Shown here one piece after another: positions 30,941-41,788 of a stretch of 64,000 nt of DNA; the stretch's first letter is position 1, and each line of letters starts with the position of its first letter. The stretch lies in the NCBI GenBank assembly GCA_006503535.1, contig QYRS01000006.1, positions 992,001 through 1,056,000 on the forward strand, read 5' to 3'. Origin of the DNA: Arthrinium phaeospermum. Its lineage: Eukaryota > Ascomycota > Sordariomycetes > Amphisphaeriales > Apiosporaceae. The notes beneath the pieces are model-generated. The model worked only from the letters and a program-made list of their open reading frames with translations, had not been told where the DNA came from and made no database searches. The position numbers and the translations under genes were made by a program.

Positions 30941-30983
30941 CGTCGACTTTAAAAACGAACTTATCTCCTTTCTTAAGATGTGC

Positions 30984-32288
30984 CTAAGCGGTTCGCCACC
31001 ACTCGTCCTCCATCTCGTCTGCATTTAATACACCCGCTCGTGCGCTTCCGTAATAGAATTCCGCAGCCCCTGACTCTCGGTCTAAAGCCCCTCTAGGTTG
31101 AACGGAATATTCAAACCCGGCAGTCACAGCGCATCCGCAGCTTGCGCTGAAGTACCTCAGATTGGGCATACGTCGCGCTGCGCGTGCAAAATCGAGGTGG
31201 TAGGGCTTCAGCGCAGCGGGGATGGGAATGAACCTCTCGAGATCCTGCGGCGGACCGGTGACCCCATCGTCCGAGGGGCTGCAGTCGAGGAGATAATCTC
31301 CCTGGGGTGTCTGGCAACCAAACTCAAGCTCAATTTCGCGCAAAAGGGGCCAACGGCGCTGCTGATCTTCGTGATGGACGTCTGGGTCCCACAGAAGTTC
31401 ACTGCCAATGGCGGTCATGTGGAGTGTGATAGTCTCCAGCTGCATCGAGAGGTTACCCAAGGCCACACTGAGGGGATCCCGTGCTGCCTCTGGGCAGATC
31501 CGCGGGTCTTGTTCGTCGAAGAAACGCTCGACCCCTGAGCCGCCTTGGTAGTCGAGTTTGAGGCGTCGAACCGTCTCAGGTATCAATGCAGAGATTCCGG
31601 TGGCAAAGTCGTTGCGTAGCTGCAGACGGATTTCATGATCATGACTGCCATCTGCCAAGTTCCAGTCGATGGTGCGTAGATGGGGAAACCGGCTGGCAAT
31701 CTTGCAGCAGGTTTTCGGGACGAGCCGACGTTTGTATAGAGAGGGGTCCGCACAGGTGAACTTGCTGATCCAGGATACCTCAGGGAGGTGGTGATATAGA
31801 CCTTCATTCAGCTCGACGTAGGACGCAATGCATCGTTTTCGGCGCTCGCGGAGGTGGGGTAGTAAAACGTCCACACCAGGCTTCATATCTTGCAAGTCGA
31901 TAGCGCAAGCCGCGCTCAGCTCCAGCTCGACCTCGCCGTGGGTCGAGGACCATGCACTCAGAAGCTCCATGAGACTGACTACGGCGTTGGAGAAGACCTC
32001 ATTGTTCAGCTTCTGTTCTGCCTCTGTCTCCGGCTTGCGGTGATTATCATAGCCAGGTAGCAGCGCGGTGAAGTGGATTTGACGGATGTAGGCTTGCCTC
32101 ACGGGGGTCAACGTTCCTCTTGCTTGACGGAGGCGTTCTTGATCCAAGTTGAGCGACGAGAACGTCGTTGGCTCAACGATCGCTTGCCATTCTCGTGATA
32201 CGGTGGCATATGCGCAGACCAGTTCTGGTGACTCCTGGATAAGCAGACGTACGATTTCCAGCTTGATCTCTGTTGGGATTCGATCCAT
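30984..32288 (-). CDS. F-box-like protein
   Basis: A single-exon gene of 434 residues starting at ATG 32288. Residues about 4-45 resemble an F-box (I-P-x-E-I-x-x-E-I-V-R-L-L, then a conserved V-S-R-E-W near 30-34), which would bind Skp1 in an SCF ubiquitin ligase. The remainder is leucine-rich without a recognisable WD40 or Kelch fold and presumably selects a substrate. Fungal genomes carry many such divergent F-box proteins, so no specific role can be given. The stop codon lies about 10 bp from the RIP-mutated block, so the 3' untranslated region and any terminator must lie in heavily AT-rich DNA. GC content and codon use inside the frame look normal, so the coding region itself has escaped mutation. 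Confidence 0.72.
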   Translation of the reverse strand: MDRIPTEIKLEIVRLLIQESPELVCAYATVSREWQAIVEPTTFSSLNLDQERLRQARGTLTPVRQAYIRQIHFTALLPGYDNHRKPETEAEQKLNNEVFSNAVVSLMELLSAWSSTHGEVELELSAACAIDLQDMKPGVDVLLPHLRERRKRCIASYVELNEGLYHHLPEVSWISKFTCADPSLYKRRLVPKTCCKIASRFPHLRTIDWNLADGSHDHEIRLQLRNDFATGISALIPETVRRLKLDYQGGSGVERFFDEQDPRICPEAARDPLSVALGNLSMQLETITLHMTAIGSELLWDPDVHHEDQQRRWPLLREIELEFGCQTPQGDYLLDCSPSDDGVTGPPQDLERFIPIPAALKPYHLDFARAARRMPNLRYFSASCGCAVTAGFEYSVQPRGALDRESGAAEFYYGSARAGVLNADEMEDEWWRTA

Positions 32289-32632
32289 GACTAGTTTGGC
32301 GTGCTCTCAACCTCGTCCATTGATGTTTTGGATTGTAGGGTGCGGATTGGCAGAAGATGGTGTTGCGAGTACTTGAAGTTAGGAAGCGGATGTGGAAGGA
32401 AGCGTAGCCAAGACAAGGCACGCAAGAGTACATACTCACAGGTTTAAGTAGAGAGCTTCGTGGTATGGAAGAGTGGAGAGAGAAGGACGGAAGCCTGATC
32501 TGACGAGAGGCAGGGGGCCCGGTTTATGGGTCTAGCGGGCCTCATAGCAGGCAGGCAACACTACCCACCAGGCAGACAGGGCTAGGTATACTATACATAC
32601 AATGCTCCATCCCATCCACAGTGCCTAAGTCT
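32289..32632. other. Intergenic, upstream of F-box gene
   Basis: This 344-bp gap separates the F-box gene start from the end of the upstream membrane-protein gene on the same strand. It must hold the F-box promoter and the neighbour's terminator. A TATACTATACATA stretch near 32587-32600 is the only noticeable AT element. Confidence 0.5.
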
Positions 32633-35600
32633 TCATGTTGACTCCTCGGTTTCCGTTCGGCAAGCCTGCCCTACATCTATCCCATAGCGCCGTTCTTGGT
32701 CATGTTCATCCTCCCACCAACCCAAGCTGAAAGCCAGGGAGCCCCAAACAGAACTGTGGACAGACTCTGCGTCCTGTGGCATCCAGCCTGCGAGCTGACC
32801 ATTGCAGATGGCGCTGTCGACCAGCAAAGTCGCCATCCCGGCGATGGTGCATGGGTTTCGCTGCAGCACGGTTTTCGTGTCTATCAGAATGTACGCCGAG
32901 ATGCCGCTTGCAAACATCACGCCCAGAAGGGCCTGCAACACGATCTTGGAAACCATATTCTGCCGCAAAACTCCCCGGTTCGGGTTGACCCAAGTTGCAG
33001 CGAATGTCTCGGGCTTCGAAGAGGCATTCATCGGAACCCTCATCTTGGCCGATGCGACCTGTGCCATGTAGCGTCTATATACGGATAGAATCTCCTTCTG
33101 GAGGCGGCCTTGATTCGGAGAACCCAACAGTTCCTCTGGGCGAACGCTGTTGTTGGGATGCAGCATCAAAGCAAAGAATCCGTCCAATACAATATTCGGA
33201 TCTTTGTAATGGGTCACGATGTCAGCCGAGCCGAATCCTCCAAATTGAAAGTCGCCGTCCCAGATTGCCACCTCGAGATCAAAGTGCACCTGGGGCCGGT
33301 AGGGAAAGGCAGTCTGCCCATTGGGTCCACTGGGTAGGTACCTAACGGTGGACTCGTCGGGGACAGCCGAGACAAGTTTTTGCTCGGGAATGCTTATGTT
33401 GGCCTCGACCCTGACTTCTGTCATCAGCTGTGTGCATACCATGGTTGTGAAGTCGCTCATGCTTGCTCTAGTCGGCTGATCATCCAGCTCGGATTTGGGT
33501 GAGTATTTCCCAAACGTGAAGGCGAGCGTGGGACAGCCGGGTGAGTTGTCTTGAGTGAATGCCATGTATCGTTCCCCTGAGCCACGAACGTCGCCAGGAG
33601 GGAATTGGACATGCAGGTCTTGCATCTGTCCTACCCATCTCTCAGTGGCTCTCATTGGGTAGTCACCCTGCAAGTTCAAACTCCATTCAATCAATGGCGC
33701 AGCACTCTCGCATCCTAGCGGGATCCGCGATGAGCCGTTGATCGACAAGTACCTATCTCCGACGTCCAACTCAACTTCTGCCGTCGTACAGCTCAGGTCG
33801 CCCCTCAATGCTGGCACCTGCAGCGATATGACTGGATTTGATGAATCCCGAACCCTTCCTACTTCTGGTTCCGATAACTGCAGGCGCGGCAATGCAAATT
33901 CTTCGTTCGTAAGGCTGGGGAAGGAGAGGTTTAGCATCTCGAAGGAAGTAAGTAGTACCGCAGCGCCGCCGTCGTGGCTTAAGCTGTCGGGCCACGTTGG
34001 GTCAAACGCATCCGCTCTCTCTACCGTCATCGACAATGGGCCAGGAACCATCTCAAACGTATAAAGACCAGAGATGAATATTGGAAACAAGGCCCCAACG
34101 GAGCTGGCGAGGACCGATAATGCAGCAGCCCAATGCCGGTGGCGCAATGCCACATAAAATGCATGTGGTGCAATCTTATCAAGCAAGCATTCGTCGAGGG
34201 TTGTCGAGGCTGTAGTGGCTTGTCTCCGAAGACGACAGAATGGTGTAAATAGGAGAATGTTGAATGACAAGGAGTCGTAGAGCAACGATGCAATGGTGAA
34301 AACAAGTGATGGGAGAATACGTGTCCCGAAAGTGACCAGGTAACCCTCTGGATCGATACTAGTCGCGATCCCGTCTGGCCGGGCGGACAGGTGTTGAAGT
34401 ATCTCTAGTGTGACGACGAGCGAGGCCGGGACTAAGGTAACAGCAAGGAAAGCTTCCGGCTTGAGGATCAAAGGCCGCCACCAGCGACGCGGCGAATGTC
34501 TGGTGACAGTTTCATCATCAACGTTGATGAGCTCGCTTGGAGACTTATCGCGTGTGCGAATGACGAGTGACTCATCATCGGGATCTGGTGGCTCTGAGAC
34601 GAACGTATAGTTCTGCAACGAGGACTTGAACTTGGCTCCCATACAGCTCCTAAGCACTCCCTGGAACTCCTTGCTCCGGGACAAGATTACCCCAATCCCG
34701 CTCAGGGTTCCAACATGGCAGGGTACCACGTCATGGGGATGGTGGAATAGTACAACGATACTCCCAACGACAGCCAGAAGGAGGCCGCAGAGCATCATGT
34801 AGAAAGAAAGCCCGTCGATGATGAGCCGCGTCTCGGGGAAACCAATCTCCCCTCCAATGGGAGAGAGGTTTCGACAGTAGCAAAGTAGTCTACGATTTGC
34901 CCGGCTAGGTAGCCCATTACAACCGGTGCTGCCTCTAGAATCTTGAGGGGGTTTCCCACGAAGGTCTCGTAGGATGATGAGTTGCCGTTGATGATTGCCA
35001 TCATTGTCCAGAACGGATTGGGCGCTGACTCGTCCATACTGTTCGACAGATAGTTGCCCGTCATGTGCTTTGCCTCATCCAGGATGCCAAACATCCTTTC
35101 CGAGAAATCGGTCGTCGAGAATCCATCAATCGACTGATTAGTAGTCGTAATGTTGGATGTGTCGACATGGAATTTTGGAAATCCCTGAGTGAAGTTGTAC
35201 GCAACTTGTGTCTTCCCCATCGTGTATGTTGTATTGCACACGGCCGCAGTGACACCAATGACCTGGATTCCCCATAAGCCTGTAGCCTTGTTTTTTTCTG
35301 CTTGTGCAGATGCCCCGGCAACTGACGTCTGATTGTATCTCACGTCCAGTATGGAGAGAAGCCCCAAATCATCGACGACATTGTTACGACCTCCTCCAGG
35401 GCCAGTACTATCGTCGGCAGTGGCTTCACAACCTATCTGGTATGTTTGACCATAAAGCTGACGGGGTGGGAAAGTGCGTGAGTCATCCCAACTAGAGTGC
35501 TCAAAGAAGAAAGTATGGTAGAATTCGTTGTTTGTAGATGGACGGCAGCTTGGCCAAGAAACCGTGCTATTGAGATAAAACCTCACACTAGGCGCGCCAA

Positions 35601-36552
35601 AGGGTCCAAGCCTCCAAGTCAAGTTGAACGGAGAAACCGTCGCACTCTCACAGTGAAACTGGGGGAGGAAGACATCCACGGCGGCTTGAATGGTTGACTC
35701 GGTATTGTTAAGCGAAGTGTTCTCTGGCAAGGCAAATCGCTGGAAGGCCAGGTTGGGTTGAAGACCGTCGGGAAGCGTCAAGTTCTGTGCAATGAGGGCG
35801 TAAGCCCCGTAATCAAAAGCAGATTCCGCGAGGCTATCGTAGGCGTGGACATCGCGGGTGCTATTGAAACTGGACAAAGCCTCCAGAGTGACGTTTTGCA
35901 TAGGCGTGGAGGCGGGAATAGGATGGAGGAGACCGGTCGATGCGACGATGACGAGTCTGAGGAGTGGGCCACCCGTCAGTGCGACCAAGACCGAGATATG
36001 CCTCAGCTTCCCGGCTCTCCAGATACTCGAGAAGACATTGGGCGAGACGTAATCCAGAAGGACACTATTGGGAGCAGTCGCCGGTCCATTCCACAACTCT
36101 TTCCATGGCTGGAGCAGTTTACACCAGTACTCGATCTGCTGCCATCCGCTGACTACAAACACGAGCACTGCTGTTGGGGCATACGTCCACAAGTAACTGT
36201 TATGTGTACTAAGTGGGAAGCCTTGATTCTTTCCCGACGCATACCTCAGTACGGTAAGCGCCGTGGCCAAGGCGGCCAATGCAAGGGTGAAGGGTATGAG
36301 AAAGAGTTTGGAGAGGAAGAATGGGTTCCACTTTGCCGACTTGGATTTACCATGTATAGTTTTGGTGAGATTGATGTCGTTCGCTTGATCCTGGCTACTG
36401 CTGGATTCGTTTGACTGCCTCTGGAAATGGCCGGACCGGGCATAGCTCACGGCCGAGACCGGTGTGGTAGAAAGCGTAGAAAGCGGCGTCATGGGCTCAT
36501 CGGCGTTATCTGGAGGAGGCTGGTCATCGACACTTAAGTGAGCCGAATCCAT
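32633..36552 (-). CDS. DUF3433-type multi-pass membrane protein, frame interrupted once
   Basis: Two abutting frames read as one protein of about 1,300 residues. The first (36552-34795, 585 residues) has a Ser/Thr-rich cytosolic N-terminus, membrane segments near 81-105, 118-137 and 187-210, then a large loop rich in N-x-S/T sites. The second (34798-32633, 721 residues) repeats the plan: membrane segments, a long loop, and a membrane segment near 632-652. This duplicated layout and total length match fungal DUF3433 proteins, whose function is unknown. The frames meet at ATGA. Just before the second ATG the second frame stays open and gives the sensible stretch E-I-G-F-P-E-T-R-L-I-I-D-G-L-S-F-Y, so translation has to move to the -1 frame near 34849-34861, beside runs of C and G. 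A one-base deletion is the simplest explanation. A 62-nt GT-AG intron (34893-34832) would also restore frame but lacks a convincing branch site. Confidence 0.78.
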
Positions 36553-38284
36553 CGTGCCTTGTTATCAGCAGCTTCTCGAGTACCGCGAAAGATCAGCAAA
36601 AAGCGGACTTGATGGTCATGAGTGCATAATCTGTTTGACATGGCTACTCAGACCATGAGTTCGAAGCCGTCAAGGACGGGATGCTGCAATGATATAAGCC
36701 TCGGCCTAATTACTGTGTATCGGATCACAACTACCGATTGAGGCAGACTGCCTATCTGACTGCCTACCTCCCTCCCTAGTTTCAAATAAGTAACACACGT
36801 ACAGCGGCTTCCTCGTGTCGCATATCATATTTTCCCGTGGCCTTTTGAACACAGTCCGCGCGTAACTTGCACATAGCCCCCAGTCCTCTCACAAACGAGC
36901 GGCCCCCAACTTCGGTGAGGCAATTCCACCCAATAGAAAGAAGTCTGCGACACCAAGTTAGACGCCGATGAAATTGCTGGGGCTAGATCAACATCGCCAA
37001 CAGGGGTACAGGGAGATGATCGGCAGGGCTTATATGTTACATATGGAATTATCAGGGCAACCAAAAAAGTGCATCAACACCCCAAGAGTCCTGAAGGTGA
37101 TATGTTATGACTCATCCAAAATCTGGTCCAGGCTCGATTGCCAATGAAATACTGTCAGTCGAGGGGGCCGCCGAGGGGGTTCTGGAGGCTGACTACTGAC
37201 CCCCGACCGTACTTCTTGCTAGTGCTTCCCGTCCCCCCTTTTTGGCGACATGAGAATTCAAATTAGCACATTAAGGCTAGGCATGAGAAATCGAACGAAG
37301 GCAGGATAGAATTTGGATATAACCCCCTGAAATCGCTCCGATCTTTCGTGCGAGCTGCATATATGCATATTCCTAGCAGGGCAATATTCTTTCCTTGTTC
37401 TTAATAGTGCACTGGATATAGATTTCATACCGGTTATTTCTACTTGCCGCTGCAGCCCCAAACAACACTGCCAATGTCCCTCTCTTAGTCCGGACGGCAC
37501 TGTACACAAGGGCGTAGATGGGACAGCTTTAGTAACAACGGAAAGCTCAATCAGACCTACTGTGGCAATATTGTGAACATTCCGTAGACACTGAAATAGC
37601 AAGTAAACAAGGAGAAGGGGACTTAGGAAAGACTGAGATCATCCTGCTCTCTCCGAGTCGTTTATTTCTGTAAGCTTTTGCTCGAATTAAATCGAAAGTT
37701 GAAAGACCAGAGGAAGAAAAGAAAACCGTGATCTCTATAGTTCTACTTATCCTAGGAATAATTACTCTTGCATCTTAATTACGGCCTACGTGGAAGAAGA
37801 CGGAAAGCCACTTTACCGGTCGACGCAGGGGTAAATCATGACGAGCAATATACTCGCATGACGGAGTGGATGTGACGAGGGAGAGCCGGACGACCAACGG
37901 CAACACACTGAGTTGAATGCACTTGTACCGTTGTTGGTGTGACTCATTCAGCCGGCATGGGCTCGAACATCAATTAAGCCGGCGGGCAACTTCCCAGAAA
38001 CGTCAACAAATGTAAAGTCAATGCTCAGACCCCGTGGCCAGCTCAATTCTTCGGCCGGCTTAGCCAAGTCTTCTTCTTGGCTCATTCGTAATCTTTCTTG
38101 GACATGTAGCCTGCCCATTCCTCGCGTGCCGATGGTAAAAGTAAAACGTTGACTGTGTATTGCAGCAAAATATCTCAAGGCGACAGTTAGGAAACCCATA
38201 CCGCGTTTAGCCTCACAGCCTCAAGAAAGTGGCCCAGGCCTGTGAACGAGGGAGGGCGCTATGATTGATTAGATCTCAATTGAG

Positions 38285-38293
38285 TTATCTGAT
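38285..38293 (-). promoter_or_regulatory. GATA iron-repressor site (ATCWGATAA), distal
   Basis: TTATCTGAT on the plus strand is ATCAGATAA on the minus strand, an exact match to the consensus of SreA/SRE/Urbs1/Fep1 repressors. It lies 865 bp upstream of the siderophore transporter ATG. Confidence 0.6.
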
Positions 38294-38624
38294 CCGAAGC
38301 TCGTGCGCGCCAAGGCCGGTGACGGCAACGCTACCAGACCCTTACGGAAACCAGGCCCGACCCTATTACTACATAGCTGCCAAGCCAGGGTAGCTCTCTG
38401 GGCCCTCGGGCAGCGTTTGTCGTGTAAGCTACCTTCCCGTTTCCGTACGTGAGTGCTCTAGTAGAGATCTAGAGTAAGACCAGGCGAGGGGGCGAGAACA
38501 GGCGTGCCGGTCGGTTCCGTGGGATGGATCCCCAAATCAAAGCCTCTGGGCGCGAACCGCACCATTCATGCGCATCCCTGCACGAGCTAGCAGGGCTAGT
38601 CCATGCACCGTCCCCGCTGCCATC

Positions 38625-38643
38625 TTATCTGATCATCAGATAA
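38625..38643. promoter_or_regulatory. Palindromic pair of ATCAGATAA iron-repressor sites
   Basis: TTATCTGAT-C-ATCAGATAA is a perfect 19-bp palindrome built from two inverted copies of the ATCWGATAA consensus recognised by fungal GATA-type iron regulators. It sits 515 bp upstream of the siderophore transporter ATG (39158). Such sites mediate repression when iron is sufficient. The match to this gene's function makes a working operator likely, although binding is inferred from sequence only. Confidence 0.8.
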
Positions 38644-39157
38644 AATCAGCTCATTCGATGGCCATCTCCAACCAAGAGGGCCCGGAGCCCGACTGGGACC
38701 TCTTGGCGGGCCCTGGCCTCGGCGTATTGCACCTCGAAAACTTCTTCCCCCGTCGCAAAAACCTGCAAACTTGCCTGGGCTGGCTTGCCCGAAACGGACA
38801 GGGCCCGGCCAACCTCGTCAGCTGCGGCAAAAAAAGACCAGCCAAATAGGTCCAGGTAGTAGTAGCAAGGAAGAGTTTGCACAAGGTCGCCCGATGGATG
38901 CATCATGGGTGGCCTGGCGATGGTGCCGGTCCCGACCATTTGGGATTCCCGTCTCCCCTCCCCTCCCATACGACGTCTTGGCCGACCTCGGGTGGATGGG
39001 CTTGGCCCCCCTACTCTGCATGAGGCACATATAGAGGACGGGTTCGGTCGCACCCTAGATTGCCTGTTCCTGTTCTCTCTTGTCGATCCTTACCGCGCTC
39101 CAACTCTCTGTCCTGCTTTCCACCATTGCCTGCCCTCCGCAGTTAGGACTTACTACG

Positions 39158-41248
39158 ATGGCATCCCCTCCCGGAGTTTTCTCGTCTGAGCCGTACGACT
39201 TGGAAAAGCGTGCTGCCGAAGACAAAACGCCCGCTCACGTGGTGAATGAAGGCACAGATGCGAAGTCCGAGTCGGACAACAGCTCGACCCATGCCCAGGG
39301 TGTGAAGCGCGTCGAGGCTATTACCTCTGTCTGGTCCAAGAAGGCCCTGTGGTCTACCTTCGTTCTGTGAGTTAGCGCGACGACCATTTGAAGACCAACC
39401 GGCACTCCTCTTGGACCGTGCACTGACTGACAACTTCCCCCTTTCTCCTATAGCCTATGGCTCGTTAGTTTCGTTGCCGCGATGCTCGGCGCCGTCGAGG
39501 GCGCCCTGAGCCCCTACATCACGAGTTCGTTCGACCAACACGGCCTCCTTGCCGTCATCAGCATCGCCGCCCGCATCATCGGCGGTGTCGTGACCCTCAG
39601 CATCGGCAAGATCATCGACATCCGGGGCCGCATGGAGGGCTTCATCGGCGCGCTCCTCCTCATCACCGTCGGCATGATCATGAAGGCCACCTGCCAGAAC
39701 GTCGAGACCTACGCGGCCGCCCAGGTCTTCTACTGGGTCGGCAACGTCGCTCTCAGCTTCATCATCGAGGTCTTCGTCGCCGACATCACCTCGCTGCGGA
39801 ACCGCATGATCATCTTCACCATCAACTCGACGCCGAACCTCTGCACCACCTTCGCCGGCCCCGTCATCGCCGAGCTCTTCTACTACCGGGCCAACTTCCG
39901 ATGGGCGTTCGCCGCCTTCCTCATCATCCTGCTCGTCTTCTCTGCGCCCGTGGTCGGCGTCTTGTACTTCCACGAGCGGAAGGCGAAGAAGCTGGGCCTG
40001 ATCCGTCCCAAATCCGGGCGCACACGGCTTGAGTCGGCAAAGTTCTACATCATCGACTTTGACGGTAAGTTGCCCACTTGTTGGGAGCCATCGCAGCAAC
40101 ATCACTTTTGATGTGGCTTCCGTACAATAGACGCGACAGTTGACTGACATGATCACAGTGCTTGGTGCGATTCTCATCACGGCGGGTTTTACCCTTATCA
40201 CGCTCCCCTTCAGTCTTGTCTCGTCCGCCACCCATTCCTGGGAGAGTGCCAGCATCATTGTCATGATTGTCATGGGCGTGGTTTCGCTCGCTGCTTTCGT
40301 GGTCTGGGAGAAGTACTTCGCGCCCGTCCAGTTCTTCCCCTTCGAGCTCCTCAAGGACCGGACCGTGCTCGGTGCGGCCTTGACATACTTCATTGTGTTC
40401 CTGTCGACCTTGTAAGTCATCTTTGCGTTCATCCTCTGCCCCCCTCTGGGTAAACCGCTCCTGCCCGCATGTATACTAATGAGCTGTCGCTTCCAGTGTC
40501 TGGGACGCCTACTACGGCTCGTACCTCCAGGTTGTCAACGGCCTGAGCATTAGCATTTCCAACTACGTGCTCAACGCGTACTCGCTCACCTCCTACTTCA
40601 CCGGTCCCTTCATCGCACTGTAAGTCGAGCAATACCCGATGCAGACAACACAGTCAAGTCATACTAACTCTTTCTTGAAGGTTCATTCGGTACAATGGCC
40701 ATGTAAAGTGGCCGGCCATGGCGGCAATCCCCATCTATATACTCGGAACTGCTCTGATCATCCACTTCCGGGTGCCCGGGGCCTACGTCGGCTATCTCAC
40801 CATGTGTCAAATTTTCGTTGGCTTCTCCACGGGTATGCTCACCACCATGTCGCAGCTCGCTCTCATGGCGTCCGTGGGACACGAGAACGTGGCCGTGGCC
40901 ATTGCCATCTACGGCTTGTTCGGAGCTGTCGGATCCAGCATCGGCTATGCCATTGCGGGCGGCATCTGGACCAACATCTTGCCGAGCAAGCTGCTCGAAT
41001 TCCTGCCCGACTACGCCAAGGACCAGGCGGCGACCATATACGGCGACATCACTCTGCAGATGGCGGAGCCCATCGGAACCCCGATTCGCGATGCTGTCAT
41101 CGCGGCTTATGGTGTGGTGATGCGACTCATGGTGATTGTGGGCGCCTCTCTTATTCCTCTGCTGGTTGCAGCTGTGTTCATCTGGAAGAACATCAACGTC
41201 AAGAAGCTCCAGTCCGGCGAGAAGAAGAAAATGGGTAACATTTTCTAG
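39158..41248 (+). CDS. Siderophore-iron MFS transporter (SIT/Mir family)
   Basis: Five exons (39158-39366, 39454-40064, 40159-40411, 40497-40619, 40681-41248) encode 587 residues. All four introns (61-94 nt) are GT-AG, with branch-like words such as CTGAC and TACTAAT/ACTAAC, and all junctions restore frame. A hydrophilic N-terminus of about 50 residues with the G-V-K-R-V-E-A motif is followed by many hydrophobic helices, consistent with the 14 of this family. Family words include L-W-L-V-S-F near residue 70, D-I-R-G-R-M-E-G in the loop after the second helix region, S-Y-L-Q-V-V-N-G in the middle and K-N-I-N-V-K-K-L before the C-terminus. These transporters import ferric siderophores by proton symport across the plasma membrane. 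The closest known types are Aspergillus MirA/MirB/MirC; the substrate cannot be told from sequence. Three ATCWGATAA sites upstream predict induction under iron starvation. Confidence 0.92.
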
Positions 41249-41788
41249 AGAAAGAAGGTACGAGGCGGTGAACCCAGTGCCTGCATGTCCATGGGAGCGA
41301 GGCAATGTGACCTGTTGCCGGAGATGGACAGGCTTGGTACATGTAGGGAGATGAATGAATGCGATACATGATAGAAATAAGTAATGTAATAGATACACAT
41401 GCCATCAATGCTCGCTGTCCGTTTTTGTAGTACGTGAGTGCCCTTGACGGTATCCAGTTGTGCATATGCAGTTCATGATTCAAGGGTTGCATGCAGGGGC
41501 GTTGTGGTGGCAGGTGCAGGTGCAGCTGCGTGTCCGTATTTGGTACTTCGCCTGCCCCACTGACTGACTGACAGCCCGCTTACTGATACGGATTTCCACG
41601 TGATGGATAGTCGATTATCTGGATTCTTTAGGACCCGACTGATGCCAAACTCCAGTCGATTTAATACCCAACTTCAAACAATAAAAGTCTATACCTATCG
41701 TATCCCATAGCCAGGAGCTTTTGCAGCCATCCATTCTTCAGTTGCCATTTGGAAAGGGAGTACCCAAAATTCGGAAGAGGGGAACAAG
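41249..41788. other. Intergenic between transporter and PY-motif gene
   Basis: This 540-bp gap holds the 3' end of the transporter transcript and the promoter of the next gene in the same direction. An imperfect GGCAGGTGCAGGTGCAGCTGCG repeat lies near 41509-41530. No gene is seen. Confidence 0.5.

Larger units (their letters stand above)
1..30975. repeat. AT-rich isochore, saturated RIP-type decay of repeats
   Basis: This block is overwhelmingly A+T, and many consecutive 60-base lines contain no CA or TG dinucleotide, while CG is frequent. That is the pattern expected when repeat-induced point mutation converts CpA to TpA on both strands until the targets run out. No substantial open reading frame is present in any frame, and TAA/TAG/TTA/CTA triplets are everywhere. 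Some GC patches survive (for example 6205-6285, 18675-18705 and 28170-28240), mostly in contexts without CpA. The block probably consists of several nested dead transposons. It could be centromeric or subtelomeric heterochromatin, but no telomeric TTAGGG array is seen. I could not identify the element families by reading. The right edge at about 30,975 is sharp. Confidence 0.93.
36553..39157. other. Intergenic region between divergent membrane-protein genes
   Basis: This 2.6-kb region carries the promoters of the DUF3433 gene (leftward) and the siderophore transporter (rightward). Short frames inside it show no family resemblance and no convincing splice structure. Its recognisable content is the set of GATA-type iron-repressor sites listed separately. 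A TATA-like word (CATATAGAGG, about 39028-39037) lies about 125 bp before the transporter ATG. Confidence 0.6.

Noticed and set aside
31098..31538. A 146-codon plus-strand frame inside the F-box gene
   Set aside because: It is antisense shadow sequence with no recognisable family; the minus-strand frame has an F-box-like start and full length.
35758..36414. A 218-codon plus-strand frame within the DUF3433 gene
   Set aside because: It is a shadow of a membrane protein with clear transmembrane and glycosylation pattern on the other strand; no domain is visible.
37948..38199. An 83-codon minus-strand frame in the transporter upstream region
   Set aside because: Short, no family resemblance, and the region is better explained as promoter DNA.
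39455..40432. A 325-codon open frame on the minus strand
   Set aside because: It overlaps the siderophore transporter exons, reads as Asp/Glu/Gly-rich nonsense, and spans the transporter's introns.
40664..41398. A 244-codon minus-strand frame
   Set aside because: It is antisense to the last transporter exon; His/Gly-rich composition is typical of a shadow frame.
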